Source of the DNA: Geminocystis herdmanii PCC 6308
GTDB taxonomy: Bacteria > Cyanobacteriota > Cyanobacteriia > Cyanobacteriales > Cyanobacteriaceae
Direction: 5' to 3'
Assembly (NCBI RefSeq): GCF_000332235.1
Contig: NZ_CM001775.1
Coordinates: forward strand, 613,630 to 677,629
Length of the DNA stretch: 64,000 nucleotides
Position numbers and translations under genes: made by a program
The notes under the pieces: model-generated
The model's database searches: none
What the model saw: the letters and a program-made list of their open reading frames with translations, nothing else
Told to the model about the DNA's origin: nothing
Shown here: positions 1 through 8,125 of the stretch, piece by piece
Position numbering within the stretch: position 1 is the stretch's first letter
Layout: each line of letters begins with the position of its first letter

Positions 1-363
1 ATAACGGGTGATAGTTTCATTTTCGGGGATACTATCTAATATTTCTAATTTGTAATTTTCGCCTAATTCCCTGAGTTTTTCTTGAATTTCCGTTCTTTCG
101 ACTACTTCTTTGATAATTGGTAGGTTAGCTTTCATTATTTCTCGCATTTTCTCCTCTATTTTCCCTAAATCTTCAGGGGTAAAGGTTGAGGCTCGATCGA
201 AATCATAATAAAATCCTGATTCTGTAGTAGGTCCAATAGTAACTTTAGTGTCAGGAAACAAACTTTGTACCGCCATCGCCATTATATGGGCGCAACTATG
301 ACGGATTTTTTCTAATGTTAAAGAATCTGTGACGATATTTTCCACCATGGGAATAGCAATCAT
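1..363 (-). CDS. thrS: threonyl-tRNA synthetase, N-terminal part (cut by window edge)
   Basis: The reading frame is open from an ATG at 361-363 to the window edge, giving 121 residues that begin MIAIPMVENIVTDSLTLEKI. It contains the HSCAHIMAMAVQ segment and the GPTTESGFYYDFD segment typical of the N-terminal second domain of ThrRS, so the protein charges tRNA-Thr. There is no TGS domain ahead of these motifs, so the start is short, as in other cyanobacterial ThrRS. A near-perfect Zur/Fur-type palindrome lies 12 bases upstream of the start. In Anabaena one of two ThrRS paralogues is Zur-controlled, so this may be that low-zinc paralogue (inference; a second thrS would lie outside the window). 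Confidence 0.9.
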   Translation of the reverse strand, partial: MIAIPMVENIVTDSLTLEKIRHSCAHIMAMAVQSLFPDTKVTIGPTTESGFYYDFDRASTFTPEDLGKIEEKMREIMKANLPIIKEVVERTEIQEKLRELGENYKLEILDSIPENETITRY

Positions 364-375
364 AATCGATAAAAG

Positions 376-398
376 TGATAATGATTATCATTATATCA
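376..398. promoter_or_regulatory. probable Zur box upstream of thrS
   Basis: The core AATGAT-T-ATCATT (380-392) is a perfect palindrome, extended to TGAT...ATCA on both sides. It matches the cyanobacterial Zur consensus TGATAATNATTATCA and shares its 13-bp core with sites before cobW and between znuC and znuA. It lies just before the thrS start. A Fur site would look similar; the zinc genes nearby favour Zur. Confidence 0.8.
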
Positions 399-501
399 AA
401 TAAGCCACCTTTTCCTCTATGACACAAAAAAAATATAGAGCCTACACTGATTGTATAAAGCTCTATCGGGTTTGTTTTATGATTGTGGAAAAGAATGACC
501 A

Positions 502-744
502 TTAAAAGATGCTAGTAAAGACTGAACCACCAATAATGCCTACTACACCAATTCCGATGAGAACGTTGGTGAAGAAACGACCTGCTTCGGGATTTAAGCC
601 CAATTCTTTGTCTTCGTTTCCTGCGGTGAAAAATAATGACCAAGCCTGATTACCGCTAATAGCTTCAAATTTATTGAAATCTGAACGGAAAACCACGGGA
701 GCGAATAAATCTTTGTTGTTGAAAATATCTAAATCAGCGTTCAT
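502..744 (-). CDS. small single-helix membrane protein next to Hlip
   Basis: This frame encodes 80 residues. The N-terminal 50 are soluble and the end (LGLNPEAGRFFTNVLIGIGV and the Gly-rich residues that follow) is one transmembrane helix. The NPEAGR stretch faintly resembles the ExxNGR start of a chlorophyll-binding helix, but the Asn/Arg/Met pattern of true Hlips is incomplete. It sits about 80 bases downstream of the Hlip gene on the same strand, so the two may be co-transcribed. A thylakoid role is inference. I do not recognise a named family with certainty. Confidence 0.7.
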   Translation of the reverse strand: MNADLDIFNNKDLFAPVVFRSDFNKFEAISGNQAWSLFFTAGNEDKELGLNPEAGRFFTNVLIGIGVVGIIGGSVFTSIF

Positions 745-822
745 ATTTTTATCTCTTTAAAACTATTTTTTTTGTGTATTAATTGTTAAGTGAAAGGGTA
801 AAAAGTAATTACCTAAATGGAC

Positions 823-1038
823 TTATAAGTTAGTTAACCAACTGATTAAACCTTGACCTGTGAGAGCTTCAAAACCTAATAAGGAGATAAAACCCATCAT
901 GGCTAAACGACCATTTAATAACTCAGAATATTTGTTAAAACCGAATTGTTGTTTTTCATCTACATACATTTTGGGTTCGATCGCATAGTTATTAAAACGA
1001 CCTTGTTCTTCGACGACGTATTTTTGGAATGATGGCAT
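823..1038 (-). CDS. high-light-inducible protein (Hlip/SCP, one-helix chlorophyll-binding)
   Basis: The product has 71 residues starting MPSFQKYVVEEQGRF. The single transmembrane helix carries the chlorophyll-binding signature ELLNGRLAMMGF. Hlips are thylakoid proteins that bind chlorophyll and carotenoid and protect photosystem II assembly intermediates and chlorophyll synthase under high light or nutrient stress. I chose the internal ATG at 1038 because the 26 residues before it look unlike a Hlip N-terminus. The long N-terminal extension (about 35 residues before the helix) fits the larger Hlip forms. Confidence 0.9.
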   Translation of the reverse strand: MPSFQKYVVEEQGRFNNYAIEPKMYVDEKQQFGFNKYSELLNGRLAMMGFISLLGFEALTGQGLISWLTNL

Positions 1039-1420
1039 GATTTTTTTTGCTTGGTTTTTTATCTGTATGTAAATAATATTAACGTTATGTAAAGTTTTAT
1101 GACAATAGCTTGACACGACAAAAAGGTAGTGATAACCGAATGAACCTTAATTCCATATAAATAAGCTAAGGGAATTATGATCTCTTAATTCTGACATCGA
1201 TGTAAGAAACCTTGAAAAATAAGGGTTTAAGAGTAGTAACGGAGCAAAATGTAGTGATTAAGAAGAATTAAGTTGAGGAAATAACTGTCTCAAATAAATT
1301 TGAGTAATGTTTAAATCAATTCTTCCTACTCTTGCCTTTCTTAATGTAAATATACAATTAATTCTGCTCACTCACTTATAATAATGATAATCATTTTTAT
1401 ATTTAAACAAAGAATAATCT
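1039..1420. other. divergent intergenic region hlip/cobW
   Basis: These 382 AT-rich bases lie between divergently transcribed genes and must hold both promoters. The only clear signal is the Zur-type palindrome at 1383-1395. I see no small ORF with support and no RNA gene. Confidence 0.6.
1383..1395. promoter_or_regulatory. probable Zur box upstream of cobW
   Basis: The sequence AATGAT-A-ATCATT is a perfect 6-1-6 palindrome, 25 bases before the cobW start. It is the same core, apart from the central base, as the sites at 380-392 and 12224-12236. Zinc-bound Zur would repress cobW here. Confidence 0.8.
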
Positions 1421-2389
1421 ATGATAACGAAAGAGAAAGATTTAGTGCCAGTAACGGTTTTAACGGGTTATTTAGGAGCAGGTAAAACTACTTTACTCAA
1501 TCACATTCTTACCTATGAGCATGGTAAAAAAGTTGCGGTAATCGTCAATGAGTTTGGGGAAGTAGGAATTGATAACCAGTTGGTGATTTCTGCTGATGAA
1601 GAAATATTTGAGATGAATAACGGTTGTATTTGTTGCACCGTGAGGGGTGATTTAATGCGTATCATCAGTAACTTGATGAAAAGACGAAATAAATTTGATC
1701 ATCTTGTCATTGAAACTACTGGTTTAGCCGATCCTGCTCCGGTAATACAAACTTTTTTCGTTGACGAGGATATGAAATCAAAGTTACTTTTAGATGCGGT
1801 TGTTACGGTGGTGGATACAAAGCATATTCATCAACATTGGAGTGCAGATGAAGCTCAAGAGCAAATCGCCTTTGCTGATGTGATTTTACTCAATAAAACC
1901 GATTTAGTTACTTCTGAGGAATTAGAGGATTTAGAAAAACGTATCCGTAGTATGAACGCTATGGCGAAAATTTATCGTACCCAAAATGCTGATATTGAAA
2001 TGAATCAATTGTTAGGCATTAGATCATTTGATCTGGAAAAAGCCTTAGAAATCGATCCTAATTTTTTAGGAGAAGAAGCCCACGAACACGATGAATCGGT
2101 GTATTCTATAGCTATAGTGGAATCTCAGCCTTTGAATTTGGAAAAGTTACAAGATTGGATTAGTGATTTACTGCGTAATCGAGGTACGGATATTTTTCGC
2201 ATGAAGGGGATTTTAAATATTACTAACATGAACGATCGAGTCGTATTTCAAGGAGTGCATATGTTATTTGATGTAACGTTCGATCGAGCTTGGCAGGAAG
2301 GAGAAACCCGTAAAAGTGAATTAGTATTTATTGGGCGAAATTTAGACGAAATGGAGTTAAGAGAAAGTTTTAAGGCTTGTTTAGATTAA
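1421..2389 (+). CDS. COG0523 (CobW family) metal-chaperone GTPase
   Basis: The product has 322 residues. Walker A TGYLGAGKTT lies near residues 15-24, the metal-binding CxCC motif (GCICC) at 69-72, the NKTD guanine-specificity motif at 158-161, and a CobW C-terminal domain follows from about residue 225. Family members couple GTP hydrolysis to delivery of zinc or another metal. The Zur-type box directly upstream and the znu genes 9 kb away argue for a zinc role (ZNG1/ZigA-like) rather than cobalamin synthesis. The WD40 gene follows after 21 bases and is probably in the same transcript. Confidence 0.9.
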   Translation: MITKEKDLVPVTVLTGYLGAGKTTLLNHILTYEHGKKVAVIVNEFGEVGIDNQLVISADEEIFEMNNGCICCTVRGDLMRIISNLMKRRNKFDHLVIETTGLADPAPVIQTFFVDEDMKSKLLLDAVVTVVDTKHIHQHWSADEAQEQIAFADVILLNKTDLVTSEELEDLEKRIRSMNAMAKIYRTQNADIEMNQLLGIRSFDLEKALEIDPNFLGEEAHEHDESVYSIAIVESQPLNLEKLQDWISDLLRNRGTDIFRMKGILNITNMNDRVVFQGVHMLFDVTFDRAWQEGETRKSELVFIGRNLDEMELRESFKACLD

Positions 2390-2410
2390 TAATCACTGAT
2401 AAAGACTAAG

Positions 2411-3436
2411 ATGTTAAAAATACAATGGCGGGGAAAGTTAACGGAATATATTACGGCGGTAAATTGGTCAAAAACGGGTGATTTGGCGGTAAGTTCAGCC
2501 GATGGTGAGGTAATGTTATTTAGGGATACTCCTCAACTTCTCCTTAGCCCTAATGATACTCAAAGTTCGGGTGCGCAGCGTGCCTTTGGCATCGATCATC
2601 TTGCTTTTTCTCCTGATAGTCAATTTTTAGCCGTGGGAGGGCAAAATGGACAGGTTTTGATTTGGCGACTTTCGGACTTAAAATTAATTGATACCCTAGA
2701 CTGGAATCTGCAATGGTTAGAGAATCTGGCATGGCATCCCCAAAAAAATTACCTTGCTTTCACTCAAGGGCGTTATGTGCAGATATGGGATGTCGAAACA
2801 CAGGACATTATCACCTCTTTACCCTTTGAAAATTCCACAGTGTTAGATTTTGCTTGGCATCCCCAAGGGCAATATTTAGCCGTTGCAGGAGATGGTGGAG
2901 TGAAAATTTGGGATAGCAAAGATTGGTTAGAAGAGCCTATTTATCTTGAAACCTACGCTCCCGCCTTTAAAATAAAATGGGCAGGATATAAAGATTATAT
3001 TGCTATTAGTTGTCTTGATGATACAGTGATGTTGTGGAGTGATTTCGATATGTTACCTTGGCGACTATCGGGATTTAGTGGTAAAGTTCGTAACCTCATA
3101 TGGTCAAAAACAATAGCAGAAAATGCCCCCTTGTTGGCGACTTCTAGTCGAGGGAATGTGTTGGTGTGGCAAAAAGAAAAAATAACCGAAAAGGGTTGGA
3201 GTGCCACTATTTTAAATATTGACGATCGTATCATTCAGGATTTACAGTTTAATCCTCATAATCTTTTGTTAGCTGGTGGAAATGAAGAAGGATGCTTATT
3301 TTTATGGGAAAATGAAGAGCAATTAATGGAAGATTTTATAGGAATAGAAGGGGGTTTTTCTTGTTTGCAATGGGATTTTTTCGGAAAAAAATTAGCAGTC
3401 GGTAGTGATATGGGAGAAATATTCATTTTTATGTAG
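2411..3436 (+). CDS. WD40-repeat protein in cobW operon
   Basis: The product has 341 residues. Repeats with the WD40 pattern run the length of the protein (for example LAVGGQNGQVLIWRLSDL, LAVAGDGGVKIWDSKDW, LLATSSRGNVLVW), consistent with a single seven-bladed propeller. There is no signal peptide or membrane segment, so it is likely a cytosolic scaffold. It starts 21 bases after cobW and is not separated from it by a terminator, so it probably shares the Zur-type promoter. The specific partner is unknown; interaction with the CobW GTPase is inference. A 9-bp-stem hairpin begins right at the stop codon. Confidence 0.85.
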   Translation: MLKIQWRGKLTEYITAVNWSKTGDLAVSSADGEVMLFRDTPQLLLSPNDTQSSGAQRAFGIDHLAFSPDSQFLAVGGQNGQVLIWRLSDLKLIDTLDWNLQWLENLAWHPQKNYLAFTQGRYVQIWDVETQDIITSLPFENSTVLDFAWHPQGQYLAVAGDGGVKIWDSKDWLEEPIYLETYAPAFKIKWAGYKDYIAISCLDDTVMLWSDFDMLPWRLSGFSGKVRNLIWSKTIAENAPLLATSSRGNVLVWQKEKITEKGWSATILNIDDRIIQDLQFNPHNLLLAGGNEEGCLFLWENEEQLMEDFIGIEGGFSCLQWDFFGKKLAVGSDMGEIFIFM

Positions 3437-3575
3437 GTTGGGTTAACGAAGTGTAACCCAACATCCTCAGATTAATTTGGATATATTAACCCAATATCCT
3501 CATTTTGATTGAGATATAGTGATAATGTTGGGTTTCGTGCCTCAACCCAACCTACGGGTTACAAATCATCAGGAG
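3432..3575. repeat. direct repeat copy 1 with palindromic ends, left flank of hicAB
   Basis: The element starts GTAGGTTGGGTT and ends AACCCAACCTAC (inverted ends), with an internal hairpin of 9-bp stem at 3437-3462. The copy continues into the last codons of hicA. A second copy in the same orientation lies at 4029-4172. The first hairpin can act as terminator for the WD40 gene. Confidence 0.85.
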
Positions 3576-3771
3576 TTAATCCTGTTAATTTAGCAATTCT
3601 AGCTAACATTTTTGATCCAATTTCTTCACCTTCATGGAAAGCAAAAACGACATTACTCCACCCTGATTTTTCCAGAATTTTATGAGAGCCAGTCTGACGT
3701 TTGATTTTCCAACCTTTATTTTGCAAGGCTTTTAAAACCTGTTTAGCTTTAGTTCCAGACCATTGACTCAT
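3559..3771 (-). CDS. hicA: HicA-type mRNA interferase toxin
   Basis: The product has 70 residues, the usual HicA size. The double-stranded-RNA-binding-like fold signature GWKIKRQTGSHKIL carries the catalytic histidine in TGSH. HicA cleaves mRNA and is neutralised by HicB. Its start overlaps the hicB stop by four bases (ATGA), so the pair is translationally coupled, with antitoxin first. The last codons lie inside a 144-bp direct repeat whose other copy sits upstream of hicB. Confidence 0.9.
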   Translation of the reverse strand: MSQWSGTKAKQVLKALQNKGWKIKRQTGSHKILEKSGWSNVVFAFHEGEEIGSKMLARIAKLTGLTPDDL

Positions 3772-3974
3772 AACGCAACAAATGATAAATTAAGTTCGTA
3801 TTCTGGGGTTTTTATTTCTTCAAGTTGATCTGCTAAAACACGCAAAGCTAGGGCTTGAACTTTAGAAACTGCCTCGTCTTGAGTATTACCATAAACCAAC
3901 ACCCCCGGAAGTTCAGCAATTTCTGCAATGTAGCGCCCATCTTCTTCTTGTTCTATTTCAATCTTATAATTCAT
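3768..3974 (-). CDS. hicB: HicB-type antitoxin
   Basis: The product has 68 residues. The partial-RNase-H-like HicB fold is visible: YKIEIEQEEDGRYIAEIAEL, LPGVLVYGNTQDEAVSKV, then a helix and a short tail. It has no separate DNA-binding domain, so it is the short HicB type. It is expected to bind and inhibit the HicA encoded directly downstream (four-base overlap). Confidence 0.9.
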   Translation of the reverse strand: MNYKIEIEQEEDGRYIAEIAELPGVLVYGNTQDEAVSKVQALALRVLADQLEEIKTPEYELNLSFVAL

Positions 3975-4028
3975 TACAATTTACTATTATTCATAGTGAT
4001 ACTTTTAAAATTATACTCTTTATTTTTT

Positions 4029-4172
4029 TGTAGGTTGAGTTACACTTCGTTAACCTAACATCCTCAGATTAATTTGGATATATTAACCCAATATCCTCAT
4101 TTTGATTGAGATATAGAGATAATGTTGGGTTTCGTGCCTCAACGCAACCTACAGGTTACAAATCATCAGGAG
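4029..4172. repeat. direct repeat copy 2, right flank of hicAB
   Basis: It matches 3432-3575 over about 144 bases, including a remnant of the hicA 3' end (TTACAAATCATCAGGAG). The central loop of the first hairpin is in the opposite orientation: copy 1 reads TTAACGAAGTGTAA and copy 2 TTACACTTCGTTAA. Confidence 0.85.
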
Positions 4173-4181
4173 AAAGGATTA

Positions 4182-4667
4182 TTACCAACTCATTACCCTA
4201 ACATTGTCTTCAAAAAGAAGGGATTGAGTCGCTTGAGGAGAACCCATTTTTACCCCTTGAATTAAGTCATTGTCTGAAATTCCTCCTTGTTTCATACAAC
4301 TAGGACAAATTAGAACACTTCCTCCTTGGGCAATAAATTCTTGTAACATTTGTTGTAAAGTTTTACCCGTTATTCCATTTGTATGTTGAGGCAATTTTTG
4401 AGATGCTAAATTAACTGCCGATACATTTAAAAAAATAGTAGTAGGATGTCCTTGTTGTAAAACCTTTTCCGCAAAACCGATGGCCATTGCACCACGCCAA
4501 GAATCATCTGTAGTTAAATTCACGAATAAACTAGCGGTTTTAGGGGAAATAACCGCAGTTTGCTGTTTTTGGCTATGGGTGGTTTGTGCTTGAGAAAAAT
4601 TAGGCGTAACAAGGATTCCAGAAATTCCGATGAAAGAAGATAAAAGTAAAGAAGAAACGATTTTCAT
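4182..4667 (-). CDS. secreted DsrE/DsrF-like family protein
   Basis: The product has 161 residues with a signal peptide (MKIVSSLLLSSFIGISGI, cleavage near SQAQT at about 28). The mature part has a DsrE-like alpha/beta fold: SLFVNLTTDD at the first strand, MAIGFAEKVLQQGHPTTIF, and a Cys pair CPSCMK at about residues 120-124. DsrE-like proteins handle sulfur or persulfide; the exported form with CxxC is of unknown role. It stands alone between hicAB and the Uma2 pair. Confidence 0.75.
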   Translation of the reverse strand: MKIVSSLLLSSFIGISGILVTPNFSQAQTTHSQKQQTAVISPKTASLFVNLTTDDSWRGAMAIGFAEKVLQQGHPTTIFLNVSAVNLASQKLPQHTNGITGKTLQQMLQEFIAQGGSVLICPSCMKQGGISDNDLIQGVKMGSPQATQSLLFEDNVRVMSW

Positions 4668-4806
4668 ATTATGACCTCAGCAAAAAAATATCAAGATACC
4701 TATTACTTAGTGTTAATAGAAAGCCATTTATTTGTCAAAAGACAAGTAGTAAAACTTATAAACTTAATCTCGTTCTACTAACCTAATAAAAAATACTTTT
4801 TATTAC

Positions 4807-5373
4807 TTAATAATCTAATTTTAGTTCTAAGTCAGGTAAAACATTTTCTCCTGATAAATTAACGGGCATTTTAACTATTTCAACCTCTTGATTGGGGCGA
4901 TAAATTTCTACGGTTTTATCCTGTGGATTAATTAACCATCCTAATTGTAAACCTGAGTCTAAATACTCTATCATCTTCTCTTGTAATGGTTTAAGTCTAT
5001 CGCTTTTTGATCTTAATTCAATGACAAAATCAGGGCAAATAGGGGGGAATCCTTCTCTTTCTTTTTCTGTTAATTTTTCCCATTTTTCTAAAGATACCCA
5101 AGCCACATCTGGTGATCGATCGCCCCCTTTTGGTAAACTAAAAATAGTGGATGAACTAAAAACTTTTCCTAATTTTTTTTCCTCATTCCAAAAAGCAATT
5201 TTAAAGATTAAATTAGCTTCTTTTTCTCCACTTATACCACCAACGGGGGACATAATAATTAACTCTCCTTGAGGATTTCTTTCTAATTGTAATTTAGGAT
5301 TATTGAGACAAAGTTGATAAAATTGATCTCGATTTAAAGAGGTAATGGACTCAAGATTTAAAACTGTAGTCAT
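4807..5373 (-). CDS. Uma2 family (DUF820) endonuclease-like protein, copy A
   Basis: The product has 188 residues of the Uma2 family, a PD-(D/E)xK-like fold very expanded in cyanobacteria. PDVAWVS, PDFVIELRSKSD and the ending motifs LGWLINPQDKTVEIYRP are visible. The cellular role of Uma2 proteins is not established. It is the downstream member of a tandem pair; copy B is identical except for 13 residues, ten of them between residues 47 and 70. Confidence 0.85.
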   Translation of the reverse strand: MTTVLNLESITSLNRDQFYQLCLNNPKLQLERNPQGELIIMSPVGGISGEKEANLIFKIAFWNEEKKLGKVFSSSTIFSLPKGGDRSPDVAWVSLEKWEKLTEKEREGFPPICPDFVIELRSKSDRLKPLQEKMIEYLDSGLQLGWLINPQDKTVEIYRPNQEVEIVKMPVNLSGENVLPDLELKLDY

Positions 5374-5389
5374 AATTTTTTCTCCTTAT

Positions 5390-5956
5390 TTAATAATCTA
5401 ATTTTAGTTCTAAGTCAGGTAAAACATTTTCTCCTAATAAATTAACGGGCATTTTAACTATTTCTACTTCTTGATTTGGGCGATAAATTTCTACGGTTTT
5501 ATCCTGTGGATTAATTAACCATCCTAATTGTAAACCTGAGTTTAAATACTCCCTCATTTTCTCTTGTAATGGTTTAAGTCTATCGCTTTTTGATCTTAAT
5601 TCAATGACAAAATCAGGGCAAATAGGAGGGAATCCTTCCCTTTCTTTTTCTGTTAGTTTTTCCCATTTTTCTAAAGATACCCAAGCCACATCTGGACTTC
5701 GATCACCTCCTTTTGGTAAACTAAAAATAGTGGATGAACTAAAAACTTCCCCTCGTTTTTTTTGACGATTCCAATTACCAATATCAATAATTAAATTGGC
5801 CTCTTTTTTTCCACTCATACCACCAACGGGGGACATAATAATTAACTCTCCTTGAGGATTTCTTTCTAATTGTAATTTAGGATTATTGAGACAAAGTTGA
5901 TAAAATTGATCTCGATTTAAAGAGGTAATGGACTCAAGATTTAAAACTGTAGTCAT
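5390..5956 (-). CDS. Uma2 family (DUF820) endonuclease-like protein, copy B
   Basis: This 188-residue tandem paralogue of the gene at 4807-5373 is separated from it by 16 bases. The repeat period is 583 bp, and flanking noncoding bases (TAATAATCTAATTTTAG) are duplicated too. The divergent block reads GNWNRQKKRGEVF here against AFWNEEKKLGKVF in copy A. The PD...E-K core is intact in both, so both may be active. This looks like a recent duplication with local conversion. Confidence 0.85.
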   Translation of the reverse strand: MTTVLNLESITSLNRDQFYQLCLNNPKLQLERNPQGELIIMSPVGGMSGKKEANLIIDIGNWNRQKKRGEVFSSSTIFSLPKGGDRSPDVAWVSLEKWEKLTEKEREGFPPICPDFVIELRSKSDRLKPLQEKMREYLNSGLQLGWLINPQDKTVEIYRPNQEVEIVKMPVNLLGENVLPDLELKLDY

Positions 5957-6233
5957 AATTTTTGAGGCTTGACGACAAAAGATGATGATAATTTCATTAT
6001 AGTAAACACGGTGATTCTTCTTTAGATGTTCTGAACCAGTTCAGTTTCCTGCATTAAGCTCTACATTTAATAATTTTCATTTTTTTATAATATTTAATTA
6101 TTACCTATTTAATAAAAGATAAGTAAATATTATTTCCTTATTTTAAAATTAGTATTTTACAAACACAGGGACTAAATGTAAAAATATAGATAACTAAAAC
6201 AAATAAATAAATAAAAGTCAATAACAAAAAATT

Positions 6234-7955
6234 ATGTTAGTCCTTAGAGAAATTCCGAAAATATCCCATCGATTAACGGTACAAACGGTAAATATTGCCG
6301 ATCATACCACAGTGATACGATCGTTAGACTGGGATCGAGATCGTTTTGATATTGAGTTTGATTTAAAAAACGGAACAACTTACAATTCTTTTATTATTCA
6401 AGGGGAGAAAACTGCTTTAATCGATACTTCCCATGGCAAATTTGAGGCTTTATACTTGGAAACCATCAGCAAGTTAATTGATTTATCCAGTTTAGACTAT
6501 CTCATTGTCAGTCATACAGAACCAGATCATAGTGGTTTAATTAAAAATATTCTCCCTTTAGCTCCTAATGTAACGGTTATTGGTGCAAAAATTGCCATCA
6601 AATTTTTAGAAAGTATGGTGCATCAACCTTTTAATTATCAGATGGTAAAAAGTGGAGATACTTTAGATTTAGGTAATGGTCATGAGTTAGAATTTGTGTC
6701 TGCACCTAATTTACATTGGCCCGATACTATCTTTACCTTCGATCGAGCGACTAAAACTTTATTCACCTGTGACGCTTTTGGAATGCACTATTGCGATGAT
6801 CACACCTACGATGAAGAACCAGCTTTATTACAAGAGGATTTTCAAACTTATTATGACTGTTTAATGAAACCTAATGCTCGTTCAGTATTAGGGGCGATTA
6901 AAAAGATTAACACCCTTGATGTTAAGACGATCGCTACTGGTCATGGTCCTTTATTAAAACATTTTCTTTCGGATTGGGTCAACTCCTATCAAGAATGGAG
7001 TGAAGCTCAAACTAAAACCCAAACTTATACTGCGGTGTTTTATAATTCCGATTATGGTTACAGTGAAGATATTGCTCGATCGATCGCCCTTGCCATTGAA
7101 AAAACCGGAGTGGGAGTAGAATTAGTTGAATATGGGGATATTGATACAGGAGAAACTAGACACATTGTCAGTGAAGCTAAAGGTTTAGTTATTGGTATGC
7201 CCCCCCAAGGAGAAATTAACGCCCATGCCATTTTAAGTACCATTTTAGCCTCTGCCCATGAAAAACAAGCCGTGGGACTTTTTGAAACAGGAGGTTGGCA
7301 AGACGAACCCATTTATCCTTTACGCAATAAATTTCAAGAAATTGGTTTAACGGAAGCCTTCCCCCCAATTTTAGTCAAAGAAGCCTTTACCCCTACGGTG
7401 GCAAAATGTGCTGAAGAAGCGGGAATTGACTTAGGGCAATGGTTAACGAGGAAAAACAATGTTAAACAAATCAAAACCCTTGATCAAAATTTAGATAAAG
7501 CTTTAGGGCGTATCAGTGGCGGACTATATATTATCACCGCTCAAAAAGGAGAAGTAAAGAGCGCCATGTTGGCTTCTTGGGTGATGGAGGCTAGTTCTGA
7601 ACCTTGGGGAGTTGTGGTGGCGGTTGCTAAAGATCGAGCTATTGAATCATTATTACAAGTGAACGATCGATTTGTCTTAAACGTCTTAGAAGAAAATAAC
7701 TATCAAGGCTTAATGAGGCATTTTCTCAAACGTTTCGCCCCCGGGCAAGATCGATTTACGGACATTAAAACCTATGAAGGAAAAAACGGCTCACCCATTC
7801 TCGCCGAAGCCTTAGCCTACATGGAATGTCAAGTCATCAGTCGTCAAGATTGTCACGATCATTGGATCGTATATAGCACCGTTGAACAAGGAAGAGTCGC
7901 CAACCCTGACGGAAAAACTGCCGTACATCATCGTAAAGTAGGCAACCATTATTAA
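6234..7955 (+). CDS. flv4: flavodiiron protein Flv4
   Basis: The product has 573 residues in three modules: a metallo-beta-lactamase-like diiron domain (about 30-260), a flavodoxin domain (about 265-405) and a C-terminal flavin-reductase domain (about 425-573) typical of cyanobacterial class C FDPs. The diiron ligands are present (HTEPDHSG, CDAFG, GHGPLLKH), which separates it from Flv1/Flv2. With the following membrane gene and Flv2 it forms the flv4-sll0218-flv2 operon known from Synechocystis, which drains electrons after photosystem II at low CO2. The Flv4 rather than Flv3 call rests on this gene order. Confidence 0.93.
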   Translation: MLVLREIPKISHRLTVQTVNIADHTTVIRSLDWDRDRFDIEFDLKNGTTYNSFIIQGEKTALIDTSHGKFEALYLETISKLIDLSSLDYLIVSHTEPDHSGLIKNILPLAPNVTVIGAKIAIKFLESMVHQPFNYQMVKSGDTLDLGNGHELEFVSAPNLHWPDTIFTFDRATKTLFTCDAFGMHYCDDHTYDEEPALLQEDFQTYYDCLMKPNARSVLGAIKKINTLDVKTIATGHGPLLKHFLSDWVNSYQEWSEAQTKTQTYTAVFYNSDYGYSEDIARSIALAIEKTGVGVELVEYGDIDTGETRHIVSEAKGLVIGMPPQGEINAHAILSTILASAHEKQAVGLFETGGWQDEPIYPLRNKFQEIGLTEAFPPILVKEAFTPTVAKCAEEAGIDLGQWLTRKNNVKQIKTLDQNLDKALGRISGGLYIITAQKGEVKSAMLASWVMEASSEPWGVVVAVAKDRAIESLLQVNDRFVLNVLEENNYQGLMRHFLKRFAPGQDRFTDIKTYEGKNGSPILAEALAYMECQVISRQDCHDHWIVYSTVEQGRVANPDGKTAVHHRKVGNHY

Positions 7956-7986
7956 GCCCATTACTGATAATCAATAAAATTGTAGA

Positions 7987-8012
7987 TTAGGTTAGCGCTC
8001 TTCGTAACCTAA
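7987..8012. repeat. palindromic repeat in the flv4-sll0218 spacer
   Basis: TTAGGTTA and TAACCTAA form a perfect 8-bp stem with a 10-base loop. It is a shorter relative of the TAGGTTGGGTT palindromes at 3432 and 4029. It could slow or partly end transcription within the operon. Confidence 0.6.
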
Positions 8013-8125
8013 CAAAAACCTCATTAGACATCTTCAAAAAAGATAATTCTTCCACCGTAAAACAGGCATCTTGCTCATGTTGTTACCCGAACTCATCAAA
8101 AAATTCACCAATAATTAAAAAAATT

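Noticed and set aside
3855-4058. 67-codon plus-strand frame opposite hicB
   Set aside because: It is the antisense of hicB and of repeat sequence, with no coding support.
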